DNA from: Chrysopilus asiliformis
Lineage: Eukaryota; Arthropoda; Insecta; Diptera; Rhagionidae
Length of the DNA stretch: 64,000 nucleotides
Direction of reading: 5' to 3'
Assembly: GCA_964034945.1 (NCBI GenBank)
Contig: OZ035962.1
Location: 74,911,597 to 74,975,596 of the forward strand
In this document: piece by piece, positions 1 through 11,355 of the stretch
Layout of the letters: each line of letters starts with the position of its first letter
Position numbering within the stretch: the stretch's first letter is position 1
The notes under the pieces: generated by a model
The model's input: only the letters and a program-made list of their open reading frames with translations
Told to the model about the DNA's origin: nothing
The model's database searches: none
Translations under genes and position numbers: made by a program

Positions 1-300
1 GTTTTTCTTTCTTTCCTATGCGTAAATTACCAACAAAACACAACACATGTAAAACCTAGCCACATTTTCATACACAAACCAAAACATGCAATCTTCCGCT
101 GTCGGAAGATTGCATGTCGGAAGATTGCATGTGTTGGTTGGTGTATGAAAATGTGGCTAGGTTTTACATGTGTTGTGTTTTGTTGGTTATTTTTCGCATA
201 GGAAAGAAAGAAAAACCGCGTCCACGAGTATATCGGTTATCTTTACTCCAACGTAGGTACACGGAAAATCCCTAGGTTTCCTAACTAGTTGAACTATGCT
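1..300. repeat. Palindromic dispersed repeat, head-to-head pair
   Basis: Bases 1-99 and 103-216 are inverted copies of each other (TTTCTTTCTTTCCTATGCG at the left edge, CGCATAGGAAAGAAAGAAA near 195-214). The right-hand unit continues to about 300. A third copy, in the orientation of the left one, lies at 5230-5425. The unit begins with the direct repeat TCGGAAGATTGCATG. The palindrome reaches base 1, so its left arm is probably cut by the window edge. No open frame of note. This may be the long terminal repeat of a foldback element; no target duplication can be read. Confidence 0.75.
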
Positions 301-3300
301 TGTATTCAGTCATTCCTATTTAGATCTATATAAGTCTATCTTGCTCTAGTTTTCTGCATTTTCTTGCAGTTACAGAAGTCATGGCAATGGAGATCCTCCT
401 TAATGCTCTGTCGCTATAGATAAAAATGTTAAGCAGTGAGCCAAAGGTGGACGACTCTGCTTTATATTGTTTAGTTCAGAAAGATTTGTTTTTCCTTTCT
501 TATATACAAAGAGAATGTTTTACCTTTCTTATATATAGGAAGGGTATTGAAATAACTTGAGAAATTAAAATCATAGGGGAACCCCGCACGTCCTTAAATC
601 AGTTCAATGAATTCACAACATGCCTCTGTGTAGAAAAATTTCTAAGATCGACTTCTACTAGGAAGCCGCAACCAATTTTGACGCGGTTTTTTTTGCATTT
701 GAAAACTTTTAGTGTCCCATAAAAGCCTATTGATTGCGATTTTGAAAAATACTTATTGGAGATATGGAACCCAATTGGATTGATTAAAAATGGTTCCCAA
801 TCGGATTTCGATGCATGGAAAAGTTGTGTACGACAGTACTCTAAATAGTTCTTGTTTAAACAATTTTTTGAAGAACCGTTCGAAATAGTTGCAAAAATAT
901 TTTCCATCTATATAGGAGAGAAGGAAGGGGAGAGGGGAGGATTGTTTAAATTTTTTTCATTTTCCAAAGAGGTTTAACTGTTGATAAAAGCTTGTTCAGG
1001 GCCAAATTTCAACTTTCTATCTCAATTTTTTCTAATGGATTTCTTTAGTGGCTTTCAATACCCAAATTATTATTATATCAGGTTTAATTATGTAAGAAAT
1101 GTATGACCTCTTTGCTAGGTGGTTTAACTTATACTTTAGTATTAGAATAATGGTAAAAAAGTGGTTTGGTTTTGGTTCGGTTCGGCTGTTTTTGTTACAG
1201 TGGTTCTGCTTATAGTTCACCATAATTTTAATACAAAAAATCTTTAGTTTTCAATATAAAACATAGCTTTATTCATCGAGCGGAGAGATGATACCTTTCT
1301 TACATAATTGAACCCAATATGTTGAAAAATTGGGTATTTTGTTGATATCTATTATGCAAAAGCTTTCGAAAGGTCGAGAACTAATTGAGGTAGAAACTTG
1401 AAATTTAATCAAAAGTAAATTATGTCCAAAACTAAGAATTATTAATTGCACGAATGTTTCAGCGTTTTTATTTTGCATATAATCATATTTCAGGGTCTTT
1501 ATTTTGCATATAAATAAAACTCTCTTGAGCTTAAGATCTCTAATTATTACAATCTGTCTCAAATCTTTTCCGATATGATGTATCGTTTGCGACAAAGGTT
1601 TCAAAATCCTTTTCATTTCGGTGTCGGTCACTACAATTGAATACTGATGTATGGAAAAGTTTTACAAAATCATACTTTAAAATATTTTTGGCAAAATATT
1701 TTTATAAACGACTCATCTTTTTTGAAAAAAATTCTAAACAGAATTTCTATTTGTAAAGGAGAATGGGTGGAAAAGCGCTCTTATTTTGCCTATTCAAAAA
1801 CTTTCTACCAAAACTATTGTGTTTAAAGTTTTCATAAAAGCTTCGATTAAAATTCTCAGCCTGTTGTTGATGGAAACACAACAATAAAGTATTTTCCGAT
1901 TTGTGTTAGGTTTTACTTTCCAAATAGCCTTTTTTTTGGAAAATATGAATTTGTTTCACGTAATATTACTAATATTACTAGTTTAGCAAAAAATTCTTAC
2001 AGAAAATTAAGTTATTGAAAATAATAAAACATCAGCTTTGTTCAAGGTTTGTCAATTTTTAAATTTCAAAACCCAATTCCAGGAATTAGCAGATAAAACC
2101 TGAAACCAGTTTCTGTAAACTTTGTCTTAAGCTGCAATTCCTGTTCCCAAAAAGGCAAATTCTTGGTAACAACAAGCAGAACTTTATTGTCTAAGAAAAT
2201 CTACCAATAAAATAATGAAAAAAAAGAACTTAGCCTAAGCTATCGCACGAGTTGTGGAAGACAAAACTATGAAATCGATTGAGGTTTGGTGACATGCAAC
2301 AAATACGTCAAACTCATAGTGATTTTACTTATATTTCAAGGTGTTTTGAATAAAAATCCAAGTTTTCTGCCACGTTAATAAAATTCTCACGAACTCAAGA
2401 AGTTGTCGGTTGCCGGTCAACCGGTCTTACTACATTTAAAAATTCTAGAAAATAAACACAAAAATTTTATAGTAATAATTTAAAATTCAATTTCCACGTC
2501 AGCGTAATAAATTTCTGAGGTGAATTTAGACCGAGTTTGCCATTAGTGGCGCTCACATTGATGATGTTGATGGCATAGAAAAGTGTTAAAATGTCAAGGT
2601 AGCCAGCAGAAGCGATCTACCATCTCACATAATTTTCGACTCGATCCGCTTCGCCATCATTAACTTCATTTTGATCGAATATGCATTTTGTTAGGCTTGC
2701 GGAGACTCCTCATTCTTTTCGGATCTGCTCGTACTTGGTACGGATTCGAGGTGGTTAAAGTTGGATCGCAACAGTTTGCCATATCTCAGGTAATTTGTAA
2801 ATCTGATCGTGTGGGGATAGACATCGCCACACCTTATTAGCTGGCACAGGTGCCCGAGATAATCTTCTTCGGAAAGCCAAACTTTTACGGTTTGACAATC
2901 CGCAGATGAATCCGCAGATTTTTGATTTGCATTTAAAAGGTGTAAGATATTTCAATGCAAATGAAAGTAAAAATTAAGTTGCTAAATATTGAAAGGAAAA
3001 GTGAAAAAAAAAATTCATTTTCTTTTCATATGACCTAATAGAGAATTATTTATAAAGAATCTATCTATCTGTTTTATAAATAGAGTCTTGTTACAACACG
3101 AAAATAATTTCCTCTACACTATTACATATTTTTTTGGAACTATTACATATGTTTTGTTTTTAGAAAAAGTCTTTTCCTCCAAGTCTTTTCCTCCACGAAT
3201 TAGAATTAGGGATCTTATCAATAAAATTGGCTAACTCTTGTCTAACCACTTTTCGTCTTAAATGTTGAAAGATGAATGTATCTATGGTAGAATGCTGAGG

Positions 3301-3762
3301 CAAATGTATTTTAAGAAATAACTTTCAATATGATGTGGTGTTATGAGTTGGGGAAAAACTCACGATCTTTTTATTTAGATAAGGAACGCGGAATTTAAAC
3401 ACATAACGGTATCTTATTAAGTGCCAAAGGTGAAATGAGTCTTTAAAAGTAAACAAGAAATTAAAATGGTATTTGTAATTATATACCAAGCGATTTATTA
3501 GATAACAGATGAATGCTTAATGTCAACTCTTCGATTAATTTGAATAAACAAATATAAAGAATCTTTATCTGCACAAAAACTATTTTGTCGTTTTTTTAAT
3601 TCCTCAAAAAGATCTTCTTATGAAGGGTTAATTGATGATTCTTATTCTCTTAGATAAATGTGGGAAATTCTTGCGATTGAAAAAATACGAATGGGATGCA
3701 TTTGTAAGGTCAGTATTTGTCAACATTTTACGCTAGCGTATCTCTTTTGGCCTAGAGTACTA
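301..3762. other. No gene recognised
   Basis: A+T-rich sequence. The open frames here (102 codons at 599-907 minus, 120 codons at 1269-1631 minus, 66 codons at 2755-2955 minus) resemble no family I recognise and have low-complexity K/N/I/F composition. The part at about 750-950 looks like a decayed family B repeat (GGTTCCCAATCGGATTTCG followed by GATGCATGGAAAAG). A short local duplication, AAGTCTTTTCCTCC, occurs at about 3165-3195. Confidence 0.6.
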
Positions 3763-4487
3763 AAGGGTGTTTTTTTTTAGAGATACAGAACTTTTAAAAT
3801 GAAATAAAACACATAAAATTCGTGATAATGGTCATGGAGTTGGCTTTATTGGATACATAATTTTATGCCATACATAATTTTATGCCATTAATGCCATTAT
3901 TTTATGCCATTTTATTAAAAATGATTTCTCGCATGTGATCCTCGCGGCTGGCTCGAGTAAAGCGCAATCTCCAAGTCCAATTTTCGACAACTTTTTCGAG
4001 TAGCTGGGGCCATATATCGGCAATAACCTGGCTAATGCTGGCTTCCAATTCGCCCATCGTACACTAGCCACTTCAAATATCCCTACAGAAAATAATCTAA
4101 AAGTGTTAATCTACACGATCTTGGAGGCCAATTCACAGACGTCCATTACGCGAAATTATCCGCTCATCGAATATTTTCTGCAATAAATTGATTGGGGTCA
4201 GCGCTTCGTGGCATGTTGCGCCGTCTTGTTGAAACCACTGCTCTTCCACAGTAGTGCCCTTCAAGTGGGGAACGAAAAAGTCAGTAATCATAGATCTATG
4301 GCACTGGCGAATCGACTCATTCGGATCCTCCTCATTACTACGCTCCACAGCAGCAACCACTTCTTCGGTGCGCACTGTATGATGTCTCTGCGGATGCGTT
4401 TTATCAATTGGAGTATGCGTAGTGCGAAAACGATCCACGGTTATTTGAAATACTGGCTCGGATGGACGATTATGTCGAACGTTAAGC
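3763..4487 (-). mobile_element. Decayed, internally deleted mariner-type transposon (copy 2)
   Basis: The left end starts TA|AAGGGTGTTTTTTTTTAGAG, the same terminus as the copy ending at 7447. Reading leftwards on the minus strand, it carries the N-terminal part of a transposase (TVRTEEVVAAVERS), then jumps by deletion to the central part, then the C-terminus and 3' flank. The right end is lost: at 4482 the sequence runs into an unrelated repeat that also occurs at 59161. The gene content is non-functional. Confidence 0.8.
3906..4487 (-). pseudogene. IS630/Tc1/mariner transposase remnant
   Basis: Cut-and-paste DDE transposase relic. In order along the minus strand: an N-terminal helix-turn-helix stretch ending EEDPNESIR (about 4440-4305); a junction made by a large internal deletion; the second catalytic motif WFQQDGATCH (about 4215-4245) and INLLQKIFDERIISRNG; then, after a frameshift near 4135, the remains of the third motif, reading SCR where the family has SCD, so the third acidic residue is lost; last, IADIWPQLLEKVVENW and RASREDHMREIIF, ending near 3906. 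The first catalytic motif (SDEAHF in the sister copy at 6.8-7.3 kb) is deleted. Frameshift, missing catalytic residues and a deleted core make it a clear pseudogene. Order and motifs are read directly; the superfamily is established knowledge. Confidence 0.85.
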
Positions 4488-4555
4488 CCAATTCAGACTA
4501 ACGATTGCGATTACGATTGAGCTTCCTCGACCATTGAGATCAAAGCTTTCATGTA
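4482..4555 (+). repeat. MITE fragment related to the 59.1 kb minisatellite element
   Basis: Starts TTA|AAGCCCAATTCAGAC and continues CTAACGATTGCGATTACG, GCTTCCTCGACC and ATCAAAGCTTTCA. The same blocks flank the long 11-bp repeat array at 59164-59460, but here the array is reduced to a single unit. It abuts the 5' coding part of mariner copy 2, so it probably inserted there. Confidence 0.7.
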
Positions 4556-4584
4556 TTTATCGTTGAACGCTTTGATCATATAAT

Positions 4585-4743
4585 TTAATGTTATGGCCAA
4601 GAGTTTAGCTTTATTATAAAGATTAGGGTTTGCCATTATGTTTTAAAAATGATTTTGGGCAAGTGGCCGCCGCGGCTGGCTCGAATAAATTCCAGCCGAG
4701 AGGCCCAATTTTCGACCACTTTTTGCAGCAATTGGGGCCGTAT
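4585..4743 (-). pseudogene. C-terminal part of mariner copy 1
   Basis: On the minus strand this reads IRPQLLQKVVENWASRLEF, then IRASRGGHLPKIIFKT and stop, which is the C-terminus of the same transposase family as the 3.8-4.5 kb copy. The upstream part of the gene continues at 6797-7345, on the other side of a hAT insertion. GGCCGTAT at 4736-4743 is repeated at 6789-6796. The 3' terminal repeat of this copy is not present. Confidence 0.8.
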
Positions 4744-5229
4744 TAGAGCATTCAATCCCGGGTACCCGAAACCCGGGTACCCGGGAATCCCGGCCATTTT
4801 CTGGAACCGAAAACCGGGTTTGAATTGGGTAAAATTACCCGGTTTTCGGTGCTGAAAGCAAGCAATTTCTTACATGCTAAAATATCAAAATACTGTTCGT
4901 TCGCTGCTGAATATATACGAAATACATATTTGTAAGTACATATTTCTGTTAATAATAACTGTAAATTAAAAGATTAATGCAAAATTAAGCCATCCGATTA
5001 CATTTTCTTTACAAAGTCTCTTTAAAACAACGACAATATAATAGATTTATATGCGCTCACAGAAAGTATTAAATTTCCTGTAAAGTTAAAATGGTTTTTT
5101 TTATGTATAGGCAGGGAACAACTATTCTATAGAATGGAAAATAAGACCTTTCCTCATTAACTTCCACTAGAGTAAGCACTACACTATAGAAATTGGTTTT
5201 GTTGTCTTACTTCCTCTTTCTGCTGTCAT

Positions 5230-5425
5230 ACCATAGTTTAACTAGTTAGGAAACCTAGGGATTTTTCCGTGTACCTACGTTGGAGTAAAGATAACCGATA
5301 TACTCGTGGACGCGGTTTTTCTTTCTTTCCTATGCGTAAATTACCAACAAAACACAACACATGTAAAACCTAGCCACATTTTCATACACCACCAACACAT
5401 GCAATCTTCCGACAATCTTCCGCTG
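5230..5425 (-). repeat. Third copy of the 1-300 repeat unit
   Basis: Inverted with respect to 100-300: shared blocks include CCTAGGGATTTTTCCGTG, TACCTACGTTGGAG, CGATATACTCGTGGACGCG and CCTATGCGTAAATTACC. It ends CGACAATCTTCCGCTG at 5425. It lies inside the hAT element. Confidence 0.8.
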
Positions 5426-5659
5426 TTTTATTAATTTTTTTTAAAAGCTTTTATTTATTTATATTGAATTTGTTTAATTTTTTTGTTTTGTATCTTCTTA
5501 ATTATTCATAATAAAAACGGTGCAATTTTTTATTGGTAATTTCTTATTGGTAATTTCTTATTTTTTAACCGACTTCCAAAAAGGAAAAGGTTCTCAATTC
5601 CACCTGAATATTTTTTTTTATGTATGTTCACGCCTAACTTTTTACTGGGTTGACCGATT

Positions 5660-5850
5660 TTGGTCATCCCAAAGAGAAAGTTGTAGAGAAAGTTCCTGGT
5701 TGGACCCGATTGGAATAAATTTTAAAAAATCTGATTGGAAAGTTCGACTTCAAAGTGTAATTTTGGTACAAATGCTCAAATTAAGATACCAATATCACCA
5801 TACAGGTTTTCAATAATTGCCAGATTGGCAATTATAGCTTTTGTTATGTT
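5660..5850 (+). repeat. Family A repeat, 3' fragment
   Basis: Carries the family A tail: GATTGGAATAAATTTTAAA, TATCACCATACAGGTTTTC and the short hairpin ATTGCCAGATTGGCAAT followed by TATAGCTTTTGTTATG. The 5' part and microsatellite are missing. Confidence 0.8.
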
Positions 5851-5855
5851 TTTAC

Positions 5856-6060
5856 GTTGTGTTCAGTACAACACAAGGAAGGTTCTTTTATATATTTTCC
5901 CCGTGTTAACCTACCCCTTCAAATCCCTCCCTGCTTGGAATATCGAGTAAAATTCTTTGTATTGTGTTCAATACAATATCTGGAAGATTCTTTTATATAT
6001 TTCTCATCTGCGGACTTATCCCCTCAAACCCTTTGTAATTTTACCTATATTAAAAATTGA
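5856..6060 (+). repeat. Two-unit tandem duplication
   Basis: TTGTGTTCAGTACAAC...GGTTCTTTTATATATTTTCC at about 5867-5905 recurs as TTGTGTTCAATACAAT...GATTCTTTTATATATTTCTC at about 5963-6005. The unit is roughly 95-100 bp. Overlapping open frames of 60-74 codons are products of the A/T-rich content. Confidence 0.6.
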
Positions 6061-6097
6061 AACTAAAAACGTTCGAAATAAAAAAAAAATTTCTAAA

Positions 6098-6684
6098 AAA
6101 AATAAAACTGACTTTAAAAAAAAACTGAAAAGAGAAAAAAGCACTAAAAAGAAAAAAATAATTTCAAACTACGTCCATTAATAGCGTATTTAAAATTTAG
6201 CTTTTTTGGAGTGGCGTTAAATTTGCAACTAAAATAAATTACATACTTTCTAACCCTTAAAGCTAATCGTTTACATACTTTCTAACCCTTAAGGCGAACT
6301 AAGAACTAAGATCGACTCCAAAAATTTTGTTGTCAAACAGATTAACTATAGACACGGCTCTTAGAACCACCAAAACTAAGTTCTTTTATGTCCCAAATTG
6401 GATTCCCTATTTTTAAGCAATCGCTATAAAAAAAGCCCACTGTCTCATATGTTACTATTTTTTGTAGAAATCTATCCTATTTTTTGTCTCCATGTATAAA
6501 CTGATTTTGTGCGAAACTTGACAATAGAAATTTTACAACGATTTTATTTAGTGTAAATTTAACGCCACTCCAAAAAAGCCGAATTTTAAATACGCTATTA
6601 ATGGACGTAGTTTGAAATTATTTTTTTCTTTTTAGTGCTTTTTTCTCTTTTCAGTTTGTTTTTAAAGTCGGTTTTATTTTTTTT
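6098..6684. mobile_element. Foldback MITE
   Basis: Inverted arms of about 130 bp: 6098-6228 (ACTACGTCCATTAATAGCG, GGAGTGGCGTTAAATTT) and 6553-6684 (AAATTTAACGCCACTCC, CGCTATTAATGGACGTAGT). The 320-bp middle holds a direct repeat ACATACTTTCTAACCCTTAA at 6241 and 6274. No coding capacity. Nested in the 4744-6788 hAT. Confidence 0.8.
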
Positions 6685-6796
6685 TTATTTACATTTTCAG
6701 CACCGGTTCCAGAACCGGGTACCCGGTTCTCGAAGATTCTAGCACCGAAACCCGGTTCCTTAAAATTGTCTCGGTGCTGAATGCTATAGGCCGTAT

Positions 6797-7345
6797 GTCA
6801 GCAATAACGCGCCGAATATTCTCTTCCAAGGCGTCAATCGTCTCGGGCTTATCTGCGTAGACAAGCGATTTCACATAACCCCACAAAAACCCCAGCGGTG
6901 TTAAATCGCACGATCTTTCCTTCAATAAATTGATTGTTTCATTGACTGTATGGCATGTAGCGCCGTCTTGTTGGAACCAAAGGTCGTCCACATCAACATC
7001 CTCCAATTCAGGCACGAAAAAGTCATTAATCATGGCTCTATAGCGTTCCCCATTGACTGTAACATTATGGCCGGCTTCATTTTTGAAGAAATATGGACCA
7101 ATGATTCCCTCTGCCCATAGAGCACACCAAACAGTGACTTTTTGAGGATGTAACGGCGTCTGAAAAATGGCTTGTGGATTACCATCCCTCCAAATTCGAC
7201 AATTTTGCTTATTGACGTACCCATTCAACCAAAAGTGAGCTTCATCGCTGAACAAAATTTTCTTGTGAAAATCGGGATCGGTGGCCATCTCGTTTTGGGC
7301 CCATTCACCGAACGTGCGACGCGCTTGATGGTCGTTTGACGAAAT
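6797..7345 (-). pseudogene. IS630/Tc1/mariner transposase remnant (copy 1)
   Basis: The best preserved transposase in the window. Minus strand, in order: ARRTFGEWAQNE, first catalytic motif ILFSDEAHFWLNG, CRIWRDGNPQ, VTVWCALWAEGIIGPYFF, YRAMINDFFVPEL, second motif WFQQDGATCHT, INLLKE, then directly RSCDLTPL (third acidic residue) and LWGYVKSLVYADKPETIDALEENIRR. Compared with the sister copy, about 17 residues (the ERIISRNG block) are missing between the second and third acidic residues, so the catalytic spacing is broken. The N-terminal DNA-binding region is absent. The C-terminus lies at 4585-4743, beyond a hAT insertion. Not functional. The open part begins at M 7288, but the homologous reading extends upstream without a start codon. 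Confidence 0.88.
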
Positions 7346-7447
7346 GGCAAACCAAACTGAGCATAAATCAAGTCACAACTGTCAAAAAGACCAACTCCGA
7401 AAAAAGTAGTGCCAGATTGAAAACCACACGTCTAAAAAAACACCCTT
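7346..7447 (-). mobile_element. 5' terminus of mariner copy 1
   Basis: Reads inward on the minus strand TA|AAGGGTGTTTTTTTAGACG, matching the terminus at 3763. Between the terminus and the coding relic only about 100 bp remain, so the N-terminal coding region has been deleted. Confidence 0.75.
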
Positions 7448-9805
7448 TATATATTGATATAGTAGTAGTTGTTCTGAAGAAGCTTTAGGCCGAAATTTGG
7501 TTGACGCTTCTTTAAACAATGTTCATAATTTGATTCGTATATTTGGAACTTTTTTCCTAATGGATTAAAATACAAACTAGTTTGGTCTTGTGCACCTACC
7601 GTCTGTATACTACATCAATCTCTGTAACTGGACAATCTATTTATATAAAAATGTTTGTCTTGACTAACTCACTAATCAACGCCCACCCCAAGTCCCTGTA
7701 GCTAGAAATATGAAATTTTCGAAGTAATTCCATTCATCACATACACGCTTTCGTTCTTCGAAATTCTACCACGAAGGGCATAAACGGGAGGTAGAAGGGG
7801 GGCCGGTGTTATAAAACATTGATTAGGTGGCTGAGGGGAATTTCGGAGTTACTGATCACGAATCTGGTGTTAGAATTCAAAAATTCGAAGCGGGAGGTCC
7901 TCTAAGGATAATGCGAATATCCGTTGTTCCCCGGAATAAAAGATCTGAAGAAATTTTTTTTTTGAAAAGTTATTTCTGAGATTTTTTTATGCAAAAAACT
8001 TATGCGAAAAATTTTAACCCGGAAACGACTGGTATGTAAGCTAGCAGTCAATAAGGCTAAGCACTGTCGATCTAGTCCAGATTGCAGAATAATATGACCA
8101 GGTAATTAATCGATAATCTATTAGTAGGTGCTTGAAGGAAATCTGAAAATTACTTACTAATCTGGAATAAAAATTCAAAGAAAGTTTAATAAACTTTCTG
8201 TTGTTGATTCTCATGTATCGAAAAGCAATTTTTTTAACGATTGTTTTTGCTTCTGGATTTTGGGTGCTTGAAAACATTTCAATTGTAATTAAGACTTTCA
8301 AAATGCGAATTCAAGTCCACGGTCAATAGCGGTCGGCAAAAATGAAACCGTTGAAATTCACCAAATTTGTTCATTGACCACGCAACAAAACAAGCGAGCG
8401 GTTTGTTTTCGATCTAGTGTTGTCCTGCATATAAATAAGAGCAGAATGCCGCCATAATCACCTTTACCTTTGTGTGTGTGTGCTCAATTATGCTCACTTG
8501 AGGACTAAAAATTGATATTATTGTTGTTGTTTGATCGAATTATTCACTAGTCTCTAATGAATGATACTCAGTAGATTCGTGAATCTCTCAGGCAACGTGA
8601 TGTGCTGCTGGTTTTCATACGGGTAGGTGCCATTAATGCTAATTATTTTAACTATTTGCACGGAATCCATTATGAGACTATACCTACTTAGGTGTAAACT
8701 GTTTAAATGTCGTTTTAGTACGATAGATGGAGGACTGTGTCAAATTGCTTCAAGTGACTGCTAATATACCTTGCGCGTTGTTTGTGGAGTAATGGGCCGA
8801 AGGAAAGGTGTATACGATCGTTTCATGTGATTGGTTCGGTCATTAAGGTCATCCAACTTACCTGCCATCACAGCAAAGGCGGATGTGCATTTCGAAGAAA
8901 GTAAAATCTCAAGCAATATCTCGTATGTCGTGTCTGTCGCTCTTTAAATCGAAGGCGACGTCTTGATAGTCTACAGTGTTTAATCGTAGACATGCCAGCA
9001 GTTCACTTAAGATGAAGTTGAAGAAGAAACATTCACAGATCTTGTCCACCCCATGGTGATGACTTGATGGATTGCAATTGAATTAAATTGAAGATTCATG
9101 CACCATACGTATTTGGTATACTTCATTTGATGATCTAATGGAAATTAGCTACAATGCACAAATGAAAGGTTGGATTATCAATTGTTTTCACCAAGATGAT
9201 GAGTAAAAAATATGAGGAACTGTATAGGATTACGGCATAAAATGGGTTTGGATCGATTTAATGTGAGTTCAATGGGATCAGGAAACTTGGCCCGTTACAA
9301 CATTGCAAGCTTCTGATGAAAGTCGAACTAAGTTCGATCTCCTGTTTTGGGATAACTTGAAGAGGAATTGATGAGGAATAAATGGTGACTTAGTTCGGAG
9401 GTTATCTTTCACTTTGTGACTTTCGATTTCAATGCTGGGTTTTTTAAGTTATCAAGTCAGTTGGATTCCAATATAATCATCGAAACGACTTCGGAGCCAA
9501 ACAGACGTTGAAACCAATAAAAAATAATTCTTCGATTGAAAAAGTCAGCACCAGGAAACAAAACACTGAAGTTTTCCCTATGATTAATTAATCGTAACTT
9601 TGGTACTTTCGTCTGTATAATTTAGGTATGCCGATTGGGGTTTGGCACATGGAAAATTGCTTAACATGTGAACCCGTCGTTGCTAGGTTCAAGTATTTTA
9701 TATTCGTTCCGGAAATATCTAAAAAAAAAAATCAGAAATCACTTTCTTTCAAACGTTGTTATTTTTTTTTTTTTATTTTATCCTTTTTAGTCATTTTGTA
9801 TTTGA
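7448..9805. other. No gene recognised
   Basis: No open frame above 90 codons. Weak signals only: TATAAATAAGAGC at about 8431; on the minus strand a consensus 5' splice site CAG|GTAAGT at 8861/8862, preceded by ATGCACATCCGCCTTTGC. Neither is backed by a readable exon, so no gene is called. 7600-8000 has G/C-richer text with a GGGGG-type tract near 7797. Confidence 0.5.
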
Positions 9806-10290
9806 TTATTATGACTAAAAATCCAAAATGACGTCTGTCTTTCGCCACGGTTATTTATATTTCGAAATTTTTACGGCCATTTTAACTCTAGAATCGGATT
9901 CAGCAATCCAAAACACCCCCAGATGAGATGTTTTCCAAAAAATTTGAGGAAAAGGATAATCACGTTATTCTTTCAGGACTTACCGTTATCCTTACAGATT
10001 TCTTGATGCCAGAATCCGATTCAGCGGCCCCAAAAACCTCCAGATTAGTTTTTTTTTCGGAAAATTTCAGGAAAAGAATAATCACATTTTCCTTACAGGA
10101 TCTTCCCTTATCCTTAAAAGGACGAAGTAGTGAAAATATTGTATTGTCATCGGACTTACGTATGTTTGCAAAGTTTCAAGTCAACCAGATGAGTGAAAGT
10201 GGGTCAAAATTGGATTGAAAGATTTGACCCTGACAGACAGACAAATAGACAGACAGAATAACAGATAAGAAGGCAAACTAAATCAAAGCT
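9806..10290 (+). repeat. Family C repeat, two internal units
   Basis: Starts near TATGACTAAAAATCC, then two copies of a unit of about 122 bp (key words TCGGATTCAGCRATCC, GTTATCCTTACAG, TTTGAGGAAAAGGATAATC), then GACGAAGTAGTGAAAATATTG, CAAAGTTTCAAGTCAACC, GATTTGACCCTGACAGACAGA and an AAGCTTTTAAA end. Other copies: 15510-16070, 30240-30745, 42576-42800. Confidence 0.8.
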
Positions 10291-10489
10291 TTTAAAAAAA
10301 TATCAGACGAAATCAAAAATCGCAAGTTTTCAGATTTTTTGGAAACTCAAGTAGTGTGGCTTTTGATTAAAAATAACTATTAAAATCGGTCCACCAGTAA
10401 TTCTTTTTGGTTTCCTTTTCTATGGAAGGAAACTATTGACGGATACCGACTCGAGAGCGGAGGCAGATAGAAAATTTTTGAAATTCGTT
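10291..10489. other. Nothing recognised
   Basis: About 200 bp of A+T-rich sequence between a family C repeat and a MITE. Confidence 0.5.
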
Positions 10490-10492
10490 TTA

Positions 10493-11351
10493 TACTATGT
10501 TCACACCGACGCAAAATTACGTAATTTTGAAGATTTTCGTAATTTTGAACGAAATTTTCCTCGAAATCACGAGATTTCCAGTACATTAACCTGTTTTCAA
10601 AATCACTAATGCCCGGTTTTTCAGTGAAAGTTTAAACTTTAGTTAAGTTAAACCCACAATGAAGTTTAAACTTCTGGTGTTTTTCAGGCAAACGGAATTG
10701 AACGTTTTATTAAACTAAAGTTTAAACTTTTGGTTAGAGATAAACTGTCACTAAAAAACACCATTTTGTGTTAAACGGCAGTTTAAACTTTATCGCCGGT
10801 TAAACGGAGTTTAAACTTTCACTGAAAAACCGGGCATAAAAGTATGTATGTAATTTCCACAAAATTAGGAACGAAATCAAGCAAAAACAATGAATACAAC
10901 CCTGCATCACTTATTCAGCTCTCTTCAGCACATCAGTTTTGACATTTGTGCTGCATTGGAAAAACGGAAATATAAGAAAAAGAAGCCGTGTTTCGCACGC
11001 GAAGAGGATATATTAGTAAACCTGTGGTCTGAAAAAATAAATAAATGGACATGTTTATGATGCAGTTAAATATGAAATGGAAAATAATTGTTTATTTTCA
11101 TTACAGATAATTTCCATTTTCTTCTAAAGTGTCTAATTCTGTTTGCACATATTTCATCGATGTTTTGAATTATATTATTCATCATATTACTAAAATTCAT
11201 AGTAATCCTACACGAACTTCCTCGATCCACTTTTGAACTAACGTAGTTGAAATGTCAAACAGAATTACCTTAATCTCTGTGTGAACACTTTGGTTTAAGA
11301 TCTAAATCATTTCGCAAAATTACATGATTTTACGGCGGTGTGAACTTAGTA
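10493..11351. mobile_element. Harbinger-type MITE, TTA duplication
   Basis: TTA (10490-10492) | TACTATGTTCACACCG ... CGGTGTGAACTTAGTA | TTA (11352-11354). Ends are imperfect inverted repeats that continue into GCAAAATTAC. 859 bp, no transposase. A second TAA-flanked MITE sits inside at 10610-10836. Assignment to PIF/Harbinger rests on the 3-bp TWA duplication and on terminus style, so it is inferential. Confidence 0.75.
10610..10836. mobile_element. Nested MITE with GTTTAAAC-rich ends
   Basis: TAA (10607-10609) | TGCCCGGTTTTTCAGTG ... CACTGAAAAACCGGGCA | TAA (10837-10839). Perfect ends, 227 bp, with repeated palindromic AGTTTAAACT words throughout both arms. Inserted into the 10493-11351 MITE. 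Confidence 0.85.
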
Positions 11352-11355
11352 TTAG

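Larger units (their letters stand above)
4744..6788. mobile_element. hAT element inserted into mariner copy 1
   Basis: Flanked by a perfect 8-bp duplication GGCCGTAT (4736-4743, 6789-6796), which rejoins an interrupted transposase frame when removed. Ends are TAGAGCATTCA and, inverted, TATAGCATTCAGCACC. Both subterminal regions hold clusters of ACCCGGGT/ACCGGGTACC words (4757-4850 and 6700-6775), probably transposase binding sites. 2045 bp, with no transposase frame; non-autonomous. It carries further repeats: a 5230-5425 unit, a family A tail at 5660-5850 and a foldback at 6098-6684. Confidence 0.85.

Noticed and set aside
1269..1631. 120-codon minus-strand frame
   Set aside because: No recognisable motif, no codon bias distinct from background, no splice or promoter signal.
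4208..4501. 97-codon plus-strand frame
   Set aside because: Antisense shadow of the mariner transposase remnant.
5520..6181. Overlapping 67-98-codon frames, one K-rich
   Set aside because: They run through a family A tail, a tandem duplication and a foldback arm; no coding evidence.
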